Below, piece by piece: positions 52,156-62,028 of a stretch of DNA of 64,000 nt. The first letter of the stretch is position 1. The number at the start of each line of letters is the position of its first letter. The notes below the pieces were generated by a model. It did not search any database. It saw only the letters and a list, made by a program, of their open reading frames with translations, and was not told the DNA's origin. Source of the stretch: Agromyces salentinus (GTDB lineage: Bacteria > Actinomycetota > Actinomycetes > Actinomycetales > Microbacteriaceae); NCBI RefSeq assembly GCF_009749395.1, contig NZ_WBIR01000021.1, forward strand, positions 1 through 64,000, read 5' to 3'. Made by a program: the position numbers and the translations under genes.

Positions 52156-52161
52156 AGCCTA
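52156..52161 (-). promoter_or_regulatory. -10 box of truA, predicted leaderless
   Basis: Minus strand TAGGCT, seven bases, then ATG. Confidence 0.55.
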
Positions 52162-52367
52162 GGCGTTCCCGGACCCGGTCACGGGGCCGTCATCGCGGCT
52201 CCCGTCGCCGGCCAGCGCGAACGCGGCGCCGTCTCGACGGAGCGCGCGACGTCGAGGTCTCGGACCCGTCACCCGGCACATGTCCGGACCAGTGGGCGCC
52301 GGTTGGCACCGTGCCCTCCATCGACCGGCCCGAGCCGCCGGCGCCGGGCAGGAGTCGGGCGCAGACG

Positions 52368-52407
52368 CGGAACGGGCCCCCGTCGCCATGGACAGGGGCC
52401 CGTTCCG
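52368..52407 (-). terminator. Terminator after rplQ
   Basis: CGGAACGGGCCCC (52368-52380) pairs perfectly with GGGGCCCGTTCCG (52395-52407) across a 14-base loop, 15 bases after the rplQ stop. It marks the end of the infA-to-rplQ ribosomal transcript. Confidence 0.85.
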
Positions 52408-52422
52408 GACTGCGTCGGGTGT

Positions 52423-52947
52423 CTACGCCTTGTCGGCGGGGGCAGCCTCTTCGGTCTCGGCCTCGACGGACTCGTCGGTCGCGTCAGCGGCCTCGGTGGT
52501 TTCGTCAGCGGGGGCGACGGCCTCATCGGCCGGAGCCTCGGCGACCGGAGCGGCAGCAGCCGGCTTGGCCGCGCGCACCTTCGGCGTCACGGGCTCGAGG
52601 ACGAGCTCGATGACCGCCATGGGCGCGTTGTCGCCCTTGCGGTTGCCGATCTTCGTGATGCGGGTGTAGCCGCCCTCACGGTCGGCGACCTGCGGAGCGA
52701 TGATCGTGAACAGCTCGTGGACGACGGCCTTGTCGCCGATCACGGCGAGGACGCGACGGCGGGCGTGCAGGTCGCCGCGCTTGGCGAACGTGATGAGACG
52801 CTCGGCGAGCGGACGGAGGCGCTTCGCCTTGGTCTCGGTCGTGGTGATCGACTTGTGCGTGTACAGCGCAGCTGCGAGGTTCGCGAGCATGAGCCGCTCG
52901 TGCGAAGGTCCGCCGCCGAGGCGGGGGCCCTTGGTGGGCTTCGGCAT
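52423..52947 (-). CDS. rplQ: 50S ribosomal protein L17 with acidic tail
   Basis: 174 residues. The L17 core ([23 protein letters not shown] through [20 protein letters not shown]) covers about 1-117. The remaining 55 residues are an alanine/glutamate-rich acidic tail, longer than in most bacteria but frequent in actinobacteria. Last gene of the alpha operon, 48 bases after rpoA. Confidence 0.97.
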   Translation of the reverse strand: MPKPTKGPRLGGGPSHERLMLANLAAALYTHKSITTTETKAKRLRPLAERLITFAKRGDLHARRRVLAVIGDKAVVHELFTIIAPQVADREGGYTRITKIGNRKGDNAPMAVIELVLEPVTPKVRAAKPAAAAPVAEAPADEAVAPADETTEAADATDESVEAETEEAAPADKA

Positions 52948-52995
52948 GGTTCGTTATCTCCAGTATTCGGGGGTGAGTGCGACGGGCGCGGTCGA

Positions 52996-53982
52996 CTAGT
53001 TCTCTTCTTCGAAGCCCGTGTAGAAGTGGGCGCCGTCGAAACCGGGAACCGAGTCCTTCAGCGAAAGACCCATCTCGGTGAGCTTGTCCTTGACCTCATC
53101 CACCGACTTCTGACCGAAGTTGCGGATGTTCATGAGCTGCGACTCCGAGAGCGCGACGAGCTCGGACACGGTGTTGATGCCCTCGCGCTTGAGGCAGTTG
53201 TAGCTGCGCACCGAGAGGTCGAGGTCTTCGATCGGGATCGAGAGCTCGCTCGAGAGCACGGCGTCGACCGGCGCGGGGCCGATCTCGATGCCTTCAGCGG
53301 CGACGTTCAGCTCGCGGGCGAGACCGAACAGCTCGGTGAGCGTGCGGCCGGCCGACGCGATCGCGTCACGCGGGCTGATGGCCGGCTTCGACTCGACATC
53401 GACCACGAGGCGGTCGAAGTCGGTGCGCTCGCCGGCACGGGTGGCCTCGACGCGGTAGGTGACCTTGAGGACCGGCGAGTAGATCGAGTCGACCGGGATC
53501 TGGCCGGCCTCGGAGTACTCGTTGCGGTTCTGGCTGGCCGAGACGTAGCCGCGGCCACGCTCGATCGTGAGCTCGAGCTCGAACTTCGCCGACTCGTTGA
53601 GCGTGGCGATGACGAGCTCGGGGTTGTGCACCTCGACGCCGGCCGGAGCCGAGATGTCGGCTGCGGTGACCTCGCCGGCACCCTGCTTGCGCAGGTACGC
53701 CGTGATGGGCTCGTCGTGCTCGCTCGAGACGACCAGGTTCTTGATGTTCAGGATGATCTCGGTGACGTCTTCACGCACGCCGGGAACGGTCGAGAACTCG
53801 TGGAGCACGCCGTCGATGCGGATGCTCGTCACGGCTGCGCCCGGGATGGACGAGAGGAGCGTACGCCGGAGCGAGTTGCCCAGGGTGTAACCGAAGCCCG
53901 GCTCGAGGGGCTCGATCACGAAACGCGAACGGAACTCCGAGATGTTCTCTTCGGTGAGCGTCGGACGCTGTGCGATCAGCAC
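52996..53982 (-). CDS. rpoA: RNA polymerase alpha subunit
   Basis: 328 residues. The alpha N-terminal domain ([32 protein letters not shown]) is followed by a linker and the C-terminal domain ([42 protein letters not shown]) that binds UP elements and activators. Starts at GTG with AAAGGAA eight bases ahead. rpsD, which usually lies just upstream between rpsK and rpoA, is missing; a 177-base gap is there instead. Confidence 0.98.
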   Translation of the reverse strand: MLIAQRPTLTEENISEFRSRFVIEPLEPGFGYTLGNSLRRTLLSSIPGAAVTSIRIDGVLHEFSTVPGVREDVTEIILNIKNLVVSSEHDEPITAYLRKQGAGEVTAADISAPAGVEVHNPELVIATLNESAKFELELTIERGRGYVSASQNRNEYSEAGQIPVDSIYSPVLKVTYRVEATRAGERTDFDRLVVDVESKPAISPRDAIASAGRTLTELFGLARELNVAAEGIEIGPAPVDAVLSSELSIPIEDLDLSVRSYNCLKREGINTVSELVALSESQLMNIRNFGQKSVDEVKDKLTEMGLSLKDSVPGFDGAHFYTGFEEEN

Positions 53983-54159
53983 TGTGGATTCCTTTCGGCA
54001 GGGTGTCCGCTATATGACACCTGCGAGTTCGAGGATCTTGAGTTGTGAGAGAACTGGTCCGCCGGTCGAGTGGGCCCCGCATGCCCGTTCCGAGACTCGC
54101 GGATGCCGCGGAGTGCTCGAGACGGGCGCGGGGCGCCACGTCGACCAGCGAGAGTGGAA

Positions 54160-54558
54160 CTAGACGCGGCGACGCTTGGGCGGGCGGCAGCCGTTGTGAG
54201 CCTGGGGCGTCACGTCGTTGATGCTGCCGACCTCGAGGCCTGCGGCCTGAAGCGAGCGGATCGCGGTCTCACGGCCCGAGCCAGGGCCCTTGACGAAGAC
54301 GTCGACCTTCTTCATGCCGTGCTCCTGCGCCTGGCGCGCGGCCGACTCGGCGGCGAGCTGAGCGGCGAACGGGGTCGACTTGCGCGAACCCTTGAAGCCG
54401 ACGCCACCGGACGAAGCCCAGCTGATGACCGCACCGGTGGTGTCGGTGATCGAGACGATCGTGTTGTTGAACGTCGACTTGATGTGGGCCTGGCCCACGG
54501 CGATGTTCTTCTTTTCCTTCTTGCGCGGCTTGCGAGTAGCCGCCTTGGATGCTGCCAT
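54160..54558 (-). CDS. rpsK: 30S ribosomal protein S11
   Basis: 132 residues. [37 protein letters not shown] and the C-terminal [15 protein letters not shown] are the S11 signature. ATG with AGGAG upstream. It follows rpsM by 32 bases. Confidence 0.98.
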   Translation of the reverse strand: MAASKAATRKPRKKEKKNIAVGQAHIKSTFNNTIVSITDTTGAVISWASSGGVGFKGSRKSTPFAAQLAAESAARQAQEHGMKKVDVFVKGPGSGRETAIRSLQAAGLEVGSINDVTPQAHNGCRPPKRRRV

Positions 54559-54590
54559 GTGTGAAATCTCCTAGATCTGGCGACGAGCGG

Positions 54591-54971
54591 TTACTTGCGG
54601 CCGGGCTTCTTCTTGCCGGCGACGGTGCGCTTCGGGCCCTTGCGGGTACGAGCGTTGGTCTTGGTGCGCTGACCGCGGACCGGAAGGCCGCGACGGTGGC
54701 GGATGCCCTCGTACGAGCCGATCTCGACCTTGCGGCGGATGTCTGCGGCAACCTCGCGGCGAAGATCGCCCTCGACCTTGTAGTTGCCCTCGATGTAGTC
54801 GCGCAGCGCGACGAGCTGCTCGTCGCTGAGGTCCTTGACGCGGATGTTCCCGTCGATGCCGGTGTCCGCGAGCGTCTTCAGCGCGCGAGTGCGGCCGACG
54901 CCGTAGATGTAGGTAAGTGCGATCTCCACGCGCTTTTCGCGCGGGATGTCGACTCCTGCAAGACGTGCCAT
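54591..54971 (-). CDS. rpsM: 30S ribosomal protein S13
   Basis: 126 residues. [52 protein letters not shown] and a basic tail KKKPGRK. The start ATG has AGGAGA nearby. The frame is open upstream but the family starts here. Confidence 0.98.
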   Translation of the reverse strand: MARLAGVDIPREKRVEIALTYIYGVGRTRALKTLADTGIDGNIRVKDLSDEQLVALRDYIEGNYKVEGDLRREVAADIRRKVEIGSYEGIRHRRGLPVRGQRTKTNARTRKGPKRTVAGKKKPGRK

Positions 54972-55141
54972 GGGTGGCTTCTCCTGTTGTGAAGTGGAGG
55001 TGTGGAGCAGTACCGGTGCCCGGGCCTCCAACCCGAGGTGTCCCCGCGCATCCGGAGATGACGCGGTTCTGGTGCTGCCGATATGCGATGTTCAGTTATG
55101 GGTACGAGCCAGGCCCGAGGGCCGGCTCGAAAGTCTTCTGA

Positions 55142-55255
55142 CTAGCCCTGGCGCTGCTTGTGGCGCGGGTTCTCGCAGATCACCATGACGTTGCCGTGGC
55201 GGCGGATGACCTTGCACTTGTCGCAGATGGGCTTGACGGAGGGGTTGACCTTCAT
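55142..55255 (-). CDS. rpmJ: 50S ribosomal protein L36
   Basis: 37 residues. [21 protein letters not shown] then [12 protein letters not shown]; cysteines 11, 14 and 27 and histidine 32 form the zinc ribbon, so this is the zinc-binding form. It lies between infA and rpsM in the usual order. Ribosome site AAGGAAAC lies upstream. Confidence 0.97.
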   Translation of the reverse strand: MKVNPSVKPICDKCKVIRRHGNVMVICENPRHKQRQG

Positions 55256-55323
55256 GAGTGTTTCCTTGGATTCGCTGTCTTCGTGCCCGCGGGGTGCCTC
55301 GGGCCGTTACTTTCCAGCAGCGC

Positions 55324-55545
55324 TTACTTGTAGCGGTAGACGATGCGTCCGCGCGTCAGGTCGTAGGGGCTCAGCTCCACGATCACGCGATCCTCGGGGA
55401 GGATTCGGATGTAGTGCTGACGCATCTTGCCTGAGATGTGTGCGAGAACCTTGTGTCCGTTCGTCAACTCGACCCGGAACATTGCGTTCGGGAGAGCCTC
55501 GACGACCGAGCCTTCGATCTCGATGACGCCGTCTTTCTTGGCCAT
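55324..55545 (-). CDS. infA: Translation initiation factor IF-1
   Basis: 73 residues, complete. [41 protein letters not shown] and [18 protein letters not shown] are the S1-type OB fold of IF-1. It is the first gene after ptsI. The 200 bases upstream (55546-55747) contain no gene and probably hold its promoter. Confidence 0.98.
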   Translation of the reverse strand: MAKKDGVIEIEGSVVEALPNAMFRVELTNGHKVLAHISGKMRQHYIRILPEDRVIVELSPYDLTRGRIVYRYK

Positions 55546-55747
55546 AGCCTCACTATCGCTTGGAGTTTGGGATGCTGGTCGTGCGATGATGCTTCGTGTC
55601 GGCGTCGAGGCGAGCCCGACGAGTCGTCGGGCATGCCAAGGCGCACGTGCAGAGCACCAAGGGTCAACTCTAGGTCATTCCGCGCGATTAAGCCAGTCGG
55701 GCCGGAAGTGGCCTGCTCGCCGCCGAGCGGTTTCCGATCCGGACCCG

Positions 55748-57424
55748 TCAGCGACCGTCCGACTCCGATACGGACGGTGCGCCCGCCGCCTCCGCCGCCG
55801 CGCGCGCCTCGACCGCTCCCTCGGCCGCCAGGGCGGCGCCGGCCATCCGCACCGCATCGACCGTGCCGTACCTCGCGAGCGCGGCGCGCACGTCGGCGAG
55901 GGCATGCGGCGACATCGACAGGCTCGTGGCTCCGAGCCCCACGAGGACGACCGCCAGCAGCGGATCCGCGGCGGCCTCCCCGCAGATGCCGACCGGCTTG
56001 CCGAGGTTCCTGCCTGCGGCGCCGACCTCACCGATGAGACGGAGAACGGCCGGATGCCACGGATCCTGCAACGCGGCGACCGAACCGAGCAACCGATCGG
56101 CCGCCATCGTGTACTGCGCGAGGTCGTTCGTGCCGATCGACGCGAAGTCGGCGACCGCGAGGACGCGGTCGGCGATGAGTGCCGCCGACGGGGTCTCGAC
56201 CATGATGCCTGCGACGCGGATCCCGAGTTCGCGCGCCAACCCCGTGAAGTAGCGCGTCTCCTCGACGGTCGCGACCATCGGCGCCATCACCTCGAGCTGG
56301 GCATCCGTGGCGGCATCCGCGCGAGCGAGTGCGGTGAGCTGGTCGCGGAGCACGTGCTCCCCCGCGCGCAACGAGCGGATGCCCCGCAGCCCGAGTGCCG
56401 GGTTCGGCTCGTCGTCCGTGGCGAGGAAGGCGAGCGGCTTGTCGGCGCCCGCGTCGAGCACGCGGACCACGACCTTGCGCCCAGGGAAGGCCGCGAGAAC
56501 GCGGGTGTACTGCTCCTGCTGCGCCTCGATGGACGGCGCCTCCTCGGCGTCGAGGAAGAGGAACTCTGTGCGGAAGAGTCCGACCCCCTCGGCACCGAGG
56601 CGGACCGCGTCGTCGACCGCATCGGCGGAACCGAGGTTCGCCAGGAGCGGGAGCGCTGCACCGTCGGCGAGGGCGCCGGGCCGTATCGGAGCGTCGGCAC
56701 GTGCCGCGCGCTCAGCGATGCGCTCCGTGGCGGCCGCGAGGTCGTCGACGGTCGGCCCTTGCGTCACGGTTCCTGCCGCGGAATCCACGATCACCTCTTC
56801 GCCGTCTGCGAGGTGATCGGCTCCGCGGGCCCCCACGACTGCGACGAGGCCGCTCTCGCGCGCGAGGATCGCCGTATGCGAGGTCGGTCCGCCCTCCGAG
56901 GTGACCACCGCCAGTACCTGGCCCAGGTCGAGGGTGACCGCATCGGCCGGCGAGAGGTCGCGCGCCACGAGCACGAACGGATGCCCCGGATCGGGCACCC
57001 CGGGCGCCGGAACGCCGGCCAGGACCGCTCTCACCCGCTGGGAGACGTCGTCGAGGTCGGCGGCCCGCTCGGCGAGGTACCCGCCCATGCCGGCGAGCAG
57101 GTCTCGGTAGCCGGCGAACCCCTCGAACACGGCACGCTCAGCCGTCGTCCCCGTGGCGATCCGGTCGGCGACCTGGCCGGCAAGGGTCGGGTCCTTGGCC
57201 ATGAGCGCCTGCGCCTCCAGGATCTCCTTGGCCGAGCCGCCGACGCGACCCCCGCGCGCCTCGAGATCGGCTGCAACGGCCGCGAGGGCTCGGTTCGCGC
57301 GCTCGATCTCGGCTTCCGTGCCGATCGCGCTCGCTCGCTCTACGGGGTCGGGCAGCGGATCCGCCATTCGGGCGACGACGCCGATCGCGACTCCCCCGCC
57401 GATGCCCGTTCCCCTGATCAGCAT
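55748..57424 (-). CDS. ptsI: Phosphoenolpyruvate-protein phosphotransferase (PTS enzyme I)
   Basis: 558 residues. First enzyme of the sugar phosphotransferase system; passes phosphate from PEP to HPr. Active histidine H183 in SEGGPTSHTAILARE; PEP-binding signature EGVGLFRTEFLFLDAEEAPS and LRGIRSLR; ends near GICGEAAADPLL. The N-terminal HPr-binding domain lacks some of the length of E. coli EI. Neither ptsH nor any EII gene is in the window. It interrupts the usual map-infA neighbour pair. ATG has GGAGGG ahead. Confidence 0.93.
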   Translation of the reverse strand: MLIRGTGIGGGVAIGVVARMADPLPDPVERASAIGTEAEIERANRALAAVAADLEARGGRVGGSAKEILEAQALMAKDPTLAGQVADRIATGTTAERAVFEGFAGYRDLLAGMGGYLAERAADLDDVSQRVRAVLAGVPAPGVPDPGHPFVLVARDLSPADAVTLDLGQVLAVVTSEGGPTSHTAILARESGLVAVVGARGADHLADGEEVIVDSAAGTVTQGPTVDDLAAATERIAERAARADAPIRPGALADGAALPLLANLGSADAVDDAVRLGAEGVGLFRTEFLFLDAEEAPSIEAQQEQYTRVLAAFPGRKVVVRVLDAGADKPLAFLATDDEPNPALGLRGIRSLRAGEHVLRDQLTALARADAATDAQLEVMAPMVATVEETRYFTGLARELGIRVAGIMVETPSAALIADRVLAVADFASIGTNDLAQYTMAADRLLGSVAALQDPWHPAVLRLIGEVGAAGRNLGKPVGICGEAAADPLLAVVLVGLGATSLSMSPHALADVRAALARYGTVDAVRMAGAALAAEGAVEARAAAEAAGAPSVSESDGR

Positions 57425-57561
57425 CCGTCGCCCTCCCGCGTCCGTTCGGAGGAGACTCGCGCACGCACGCTCCCAGCCGGCTCCCCCGCATTCACCCTAG
57501 TCCTCGGATGGATGCCTCGCGCGGGCGCGGTGGGGACGGCGCCCCTCATCGTCGGGCCGCG

Positions 57562-58389
57562 TCAGGAGATGGGGACCGGCACGATGCCGAGCGGGGCGAG
57601 CGCCGCGGCTCCGCCGTCCTCGGAGGTGAGCACCCAGATGCCGTCGGCGTGGACCGCGACGGAGTGCTCCCAGTGGGCGGCGTCGGCGCCGTCGGAGGTG
57701 GTGACGGTCCAGCCGTCGTCACGGATGAACGTCTCGACGGAACCCGCGACGATCATCGGCTCGATCGCGACCACGAGCCCCGGTCGCACAGCGGGGCCGC
57801 GGCGATCCACCCGATAGTTGAACACGGGCGGCTCCTCGTGCATCGAGCGGCCGATGCCGTGGCCGACGTAGTCGGTGAGGATGCCGTACTCGCCCTGGCT
57901 CTCGACGAACTCCTCGATGGCGAAGCCGACCTCGTTGAGCCGTCGCACGCTCGCGAGTGCTGCGATGCCGTGCCAGAGCGCCGCCTCAGTCACTTCGCTG
58001 AGTCGCGTCCGCGCGGCGACCACGTCCGGCCTCTCGGGGTCGGGGATCACGGTCGTGAACGCCGCGTCTCCGTTCCAGCCGTCGACCTCCGCGCCACCGT
58101 CGACGGAGACGATGTCACCGGCGCGGAAGCGCCGGTCGACGGGGATCCCGTGCACCACGTCATCGCCGACCGAGACGCAGAGCGTGTGCCGGTAGCCGGG
58201 CTCGAGCTTGAAGTTGGAGCGACCGCCTCGTTCGAGGATCGCGCGCTCCGCTGCCGCATCGAGGTCGAGACCGGTCGCGCCGGGCGCGATCAGGCGGCGG
58301 GCCTCGGCGAGGGCCGCCGCCGTCGCCTCCCCGGCCGCGCGCATCGCGCGCAACTCCTGGGGCGACTTGTAGATCGACCGGCGGAACAC
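57562..58389 (-). CDS. map: Methionine aminopeptidase type I
   Basis: 275 residues. Removes the initiator methionine. Metal ligands are visible: aspartates in SVDGGAEVDGWNGDAAFT, histidine in GHGIGRSMHEEP, glutamates in AIEPMIV and WEHSVAV. It follows adk by five bases in the secY-adk-map order typical of Gram-positive spc operons. Confidence 0.96.
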   Translation of the reverse strand: MFRRSIYKSPQELRAMRAAGEATAAALAEARRLIAPGATGLDLDAAAERAILERGGRSNFKLEPGYRHTLCVSVGDDVVHGIPVDRRFRAGDIVSVDGGAEVDGWNGDAAFTTVIPDPERPDVVAARTRLSEVTEAALWHGIAALASVRRLNEVGFAIEEFVESQGEYGILTDYVGHGIGRSMHEEPPVFNYRVDRRGPAVRPGLVVAIEPMIVAGSVETFIRDDGWTVTTSDGADAAHWEHSVAVHADGIWVLTSEDGGAAALAPLGIVPVPIS

Positions 58390-58394
58390 GCGGG

Positions 58395-59027
58395 TCAGGC
58401 TGCTGCGCCGTTGCCGCCGGACCCGCTGACCACGAGACCACGCTCGGCGAGGCCGTCGAAGATCCGCTGCGTGACCTCGTCGAGCGTGCCGATGCCGTCG
58501 ATCTTGACCACGAGTCCCTGCTCCCGATACACGTCGAGGATCGGGGCGGTCTCGCGCTCGTAGATGGCGAGTCGGTTCGCGATGACCTCTTCGGTGTCGT
58601 CGGTGCGTCCCTGCTGCACGGCACGGTCGTGCAGACGCGTGATGCTCTCCTGCCGGGGGACGTCGAGCTCGATGACGGCATCGAGCGCCTCCCCGCGTGC
58701 GGAGAGGAACGCGGCGAGGTCGTCGACCTGGCCGCGGTTGCGGGGGTAGCCGTCGAGCAGGAAGCCGTCGGCGGCATCAGCCTGGGCGAGGCGGTCGCGC
58801 ACGAGCTCGCTCGTGAGCTCGTCGGGCACGAGATCGCCCGCCTCGATGATCGCCTGGACGCGCTTGCCGAGCTCGGTTCCGTTGGCCACGTTTGCCCGGA
58901 AGATGTCGCCCGTGGCGACCTGCGGCACCCCGAAGGCCTCGGCGACGAGCACACCCTGCGTGCCCTTGCCGGAGCCCTGCGGGCCCACGATCAGGAAGCG
59001 CGCCGAACCGCTGGCGGACGCCGTCAT
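58395..59027 (-). CDS. adk: Adenylate kinase
   Basis: 210 residues, short-lid form without the zinc finger. P-loop GPQGSGKGTQ (15-24), ATGDIFRANV, FLLDGYPRNRGQVD. Converts AMP and ATP to ADP. ATG overlaps the secY stop (ATGA), so it is coupled to secY. Confidence 0.97.
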   Translation of the reverse strand: MTASASGSARFLIVGPQGSGKGTQGVLVAEAFGVPQVATGDIFRANVANGTELGKRVQAIIEAGDLVPDELTSELVRDRLAQADAADGFLLDGYPRNRGQVDDLAAFLSARGEALDAVIELDVPRQESITRLHDRAVQQGRTDDTEEVIANRLAIYERETAPILDVYREQGLVVKIDGIGTLDEVTQRIFDGLAERGLVVSGSGGNGAAA

Positions 59028-60343
59028 CGCAGGAGCCCCTCGTAGTGCCGCTGCTGCAGCTGTGCGTCGATCTGCTTCACCGTCTCGAGGCCGACGCCCA
59101 CGATGATCAGAATCGATGCGCCACCGAACGGGAAGTTCTGGTTCGCGCCGAAGGCCGAGAGGGCGATCAGCGGCAGCAGCGCGATGGCGCCGAGGTAGAG
59201 GGATCCCGGCAGCGTGATGCGGGTGAGCACGTAGTCGAGGTACTCCGCGGTCGGACGACCTGCACGGATGCCGGGGATGAATCCGCCGTACTTCTTCATG
59301 TTCTCGGCGACCTCATCGGGGTTGAACGTGATCGCGACGTAGAAGTACGTGAACCCGACGATGAGCAGGAAGTACAGGAGCATGTAGAGCGGGTGGTCGC
59401 CCTGCGTCAGGTAGTTCGTGATCCAGACGACCCAGGCCTGCGGCTCCTCGCCCTGCGCGGGCTGGTTGAACTGGGCGATGAGTGCGGGCAGGTAGAGCAG
59501 CGAGGACGCGAAGATGACGGGCACGACGCCGGCCATGTTCACCTTGATCGGGATGTACGTGTTGTTGCCGCCGTACGTGCGCCGGCCGACCATTCGCTTG
59601 GCGTACTGCACCGGAACCCGGCGCTGGGACTGCTCGACGAACACGACCGCGACGACCACGAGGAGTCCGACCGCGAGCACGACGAAGAAGGTGTCGAGGC
59701 CGCGCGCCTGGGCGATGGCCCACAGCGAGCCGGGGAAGCTCGAGGCGATCGAGGTGAAGATCAGCAGCGACATGCCGTTGCCGATGCCTCGCTCGGTGAT
59801 GAGCTCGCCCATCCACATGATGAGGCCCGTACCGGCGGTCATGGTGATGACCATGAGGAGGATCGCGTACCAGGCGTCGTTCGTGATGAGCTGCGAACAC
59901 GCGGGGTCACCCGAGGGGAACAGCGCACCTGAACGGGCGACCGTGATCAGCGTCGTCGACTGGAGCACGCCGAGGGCGATCGTCAGGTATCGCGTGTACT
60001 GCGTGAGGCGGCCCTGGCCCGACTGGCCCTCCTTGTAGAGGGTCTCGAAGTGGGGGATGACCACGCGGAGCAGCTGCACGATGATCGACGCGGTGATGTA
60101 CGGCATGATGCCGAGCGCGAAGATCGACAGCTGGAGCAGCGCCCCGCCGGAGAACAGGTTGACGAGCTCGTAGAGGCCCGTCGTGGTCTGGCTTGCAGCG
60201 AGACACGCCTGCACGTTGCCGAAGTCCACGAACGGCGCCGGAATGAACGAGCCGAGCCGGAACAGGGCGACGATGCCCAGCGTGAACCCGAGCTTGCGGC
60301 GTAGATCCGGCGTGCGGAAGATCCGCCCGATGGCGTTGAACAC
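59024..60343 (-). CDS. secY: Preprotein translocase subunit SecY
   Basis: 439 residues, ten membrane helices; the protein-conducting channel of the Sec system. LGIVALFRLGSFIPAPFVD, NLFSGGALLQLSIFALGIMPYITASIIVQLL, and the cytosolic loop KYGGFIPGIRAGRPTAEYL before helix 8 are hallmarks. A palindromic element lies between it and rplO. Confidence 0.98.
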   Translation of the reverse strand: MFNAIGRIFRTPDLRRKLGFTLGIVALFRLGSFIPAPFVDFGNVQACLAASQTTTGLYELVNLFSGGALLQLSIFALGIMPYITASIIVQLLRVVIPHFETLYKEGQSGQGRLTQYTRYLTIALGVLQSTTLITVARSGALFPSGDPACSQLITNDAWYAILLMVITMTAGTGLIMWMGELITERGIGNGMSLLIFTSIASSFPGSLWAIAQARGLDTFFVVLAVGLLVVVAVVFVEQSQRRVPVQYAKRMVGRRTYGGNNTYIPIKVNMAGVVPVIFASSLLYLPALIAQFNQPAQGEEPQAWVVWITNYLTQGDHPLYMLLYFLLIVGFTYFYVAITFNPDEVAENMKKYGGFIPGIRAGRPTAEYLDYVLTRITLPGSLYLGAIALLPLIALSAFGANQNFPFGGASILIIVGVGLETVKQIDAQLQQRHYEGLLR

Positions 60344-60384
60344 TCGTCCTCCTGTTGCTCCGTCGTGGAGTCAGTCCAAATATG

Positions 60385-60441
60385 GGTCGAGCCTGTCGAG
60401 ACCCCCGTGAATCATACGCGAGGTCCCGACAGGCTCGAACC
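60385..60441. repeat. Intergenic palindrome GGTCTCGACAGGCTCGACC type
   Basis: GGTCGAGCCTGTCGAGACC at 60385-60403 and a near-complement at 60422-60441 (one mismatch, one insertion) flank an 18-base AT-rich loop. I recall this palindrome as a common dispersed intergenic repeat in Microbacteriaceae. Here it lies between rplO and secY within an operon. Confidence 0.8.
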
Positions 60442-60458
60442 GGTTGTGGTGCTTTGGT

Positions 60459-61142
60459 CTACTTGACCGAACCGCCGGCGGCGACGATCTTCTGCTCTGC
60501 AGAGCCGGAGACCTTGTCGACCGCGACGTTGAGCTTGACCTGGAGGTCTCCGTTGCCGAGGACCTTCACGCGCTCGTTCTTGCGGACGGCGCCCTTCTCC
60601 ACCAGGTCGGCGATGGTGACGTCGCCGCCCTTCGGGTAGAGCTCCGCGAGCTTGTCCAGGTTCACGACCTGGTACTCCACGCGGAACGGGTTCTTGAAGC
60701 CGCGCAGCTTCGGCGCACGCATGTGGTACGGAAGCTGGCCACCCTCGAAACCGGGGCGGATGTTGTTGCGGGCCTTCGAGCCCTTGGTGCCACGACCGGC
60801 CGTCTTGCCCTTGGAACCCTCACCGCGTCCGACGCGGGTCTTGTCCTTCTTGGCACCGGGAGCCGGACGAAGGTGGTGCACCTTGAGCACGGGCTCGCGC
60901 TTCTCGGCGACATCCGCCTTCGGCGCTGCCTTCTTGGTGGCGGCGGCCTTCGCCGGGGCCTTCTTCGCGGGAGCCTTCTCGGCAGCCGTGTCGTCGGCCT
61001 TGGAGGCGGCGGCCTTCGCCGGAGCCTTCTTGGCGGCGGTCGCCTTGGGAGCGGCCTTCTCGGAGGCGGGCTTGGCGGCCGCCTTCTTCGCAGGAGCCTT
61101 CTTGGGGGCGTCTGCGGTGGCGTCGATCTTCTCGTCAGCCAT
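60459..61142 (-). CDS. rplO: 50S ribosomal protein L15 with lysine/alanine-rich N-terminal extension
   Basis: 227 residues. The L15 core starts near residue 84 ([36 protein letters not shown]) and is complete. The first 80 residues are a histone H1-like string of [10 protein letters not shown] repeats (for example KKAPAKAAA), like the tail of TopA here. A basic extension of this size on L15 is unusual; it may touch rRNA or nucleoid DNA. ATG overlaps the rpmD stop (TAATG), so no later start is needed. Confidence 0.95.
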   Translation of the reverse strand: MADEKIDATADAPKKAPAKKAAAKPASEKAAPKATAAKKAPAKAAASKADDTAAEKAPAKKAPAKAAATKKAAPKADVAEKREPVLKVHHLRPAPGAKKDKTRVGRGEGSKGKTAGRGTKGSKARNNIRPGFEGGQLPYHMRAPKLRGFKNPFRVEYQVVNLDKLAELYPKGGDVTIADLVEKGAVRKNERVKVLGNGDLQVKLNVAVDKVSGSAEQKIVAAGGSVK

Positions 61143-61327
61143 TAGTCAATCTCCTCAACCTTCACGAGGTGAGCGACGGTGTTGACGTACCCGCGGTTCT
61201 GCGGGTTGTCCTCACGCACGACCGACTGGCCGATTCGCTTGAGACCGAGGCTGCGCAGCGTGTCACGCTGGTACTGCTTCTCGCTCACCTTGGACTTGAT
61301 CTGGGTCACCTTGAGCTGCTTGGCCAT
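61142..61327 (-). CDS. rpmD: 50S ribosomal protein L30
   Basis: 61 residues: [39 protein letters not shown], the full L30 fold. ATG overlaps the rpsE stop (TGATG) and its stop overlaps the rplO start. Confidence 0.97.
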   Translation of the reverse strand: MAKQLKVTQIKSKVSEKQYQRDTLRSLGLKRIGQSVVREDNPQNRGYVNTVAHLVKVEEID

Positions 61328-62028
61328 CAGGCACCTGCCTTCGCTGCTGCGGCGGCCTCGGCCGCCTGCGCCTCGGCACGCAGCAGGCGGGCCGGAGCCA
61401 CCTGGTCGTAGTCGAGACCACGACGGGCGGCCACGGCGCGCGGCTCCTCGAGCTGCTTCAGCGACTCGACGGTTGCGTGCACGATGTTGATCGTGTTCGA
61501 CGAGCCGAGCGACTTCGACAGCACGTCGTGGATGCCCGCGCACTCGAGGACGGCGCGCACCGGACCACCGGCGATGACACCGGTACCGGGCGAAGCCGGA
61601 CGCAGGAGGACGACACCGGCGGCCGCCTCACCCTGCACGGGGTGCGGGATGGTCGAACCGACGCGAGGCACGCGGAAGAAGTTCTTCTTCGCCTCCTCGA
61701 CGCCCTTCGAGATCGCGGTCGGCACCTCGCGGGCCTTGCCGTAGCCGACGCCGACGAGTCCGTTGCCGTCGCCCACGACGACGAGCGCCGTGAAGCTGAA
61801 GCGACGGCCGCCCTTGACGACCTTCGACACGCGGTTGATGGTCACGACGCGCTCGAGGAACTGGCTCTTCTCGGCGTCGCGGCCACCGCGGTCGCGGCCA
61901 CCCTGGTTGCGGTCACGACCGCCGCCACGGCGGTTGTCGCGCTCGTTGCGGGCGGGCTCGGAGGCTGCCGCCGTCTCGACGGGTGCCTCTGCAGTCACCT
62001 CGGTCTCCTTAACAGTGTTCTCACTCAC
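61327..62028 (-). CDS. rpsE: 30S ribosomal protein S5
   Basis: 233 residues. The core begins near residue 57 ([23 protein letters not shown]) with [12 protein letters not shown] and [15 protein letters not shown]. An N-terminal tail rich in arginine/glycine ([20 protein letters not shown]) and an alanine-rich C-terminus are extra. Starts at GTG overlapping the rplR stop (GTGA). Confidence 0.97.
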   Translation of the reverse strand: MSENTVKETEVTAEAPVETAAASEPARNERDNRRGGGRDRNQGGRDRGGRDAEKSQFLERVVTINRVSKVVKGGRRFSFTALVVVGDGNGLVGVGYGKAREVPTAISKGVEEAKKNFFRVPRVGSTIPHPVQGEAAAGVVLLRPASPGTGVIAGGPVRAVLECAGIHDVLSKSLGSSNTINIVHATVESLKQLEEPRAVAARRGLDYDQVAPARLLRAEAQAAEAAAAAKAGA

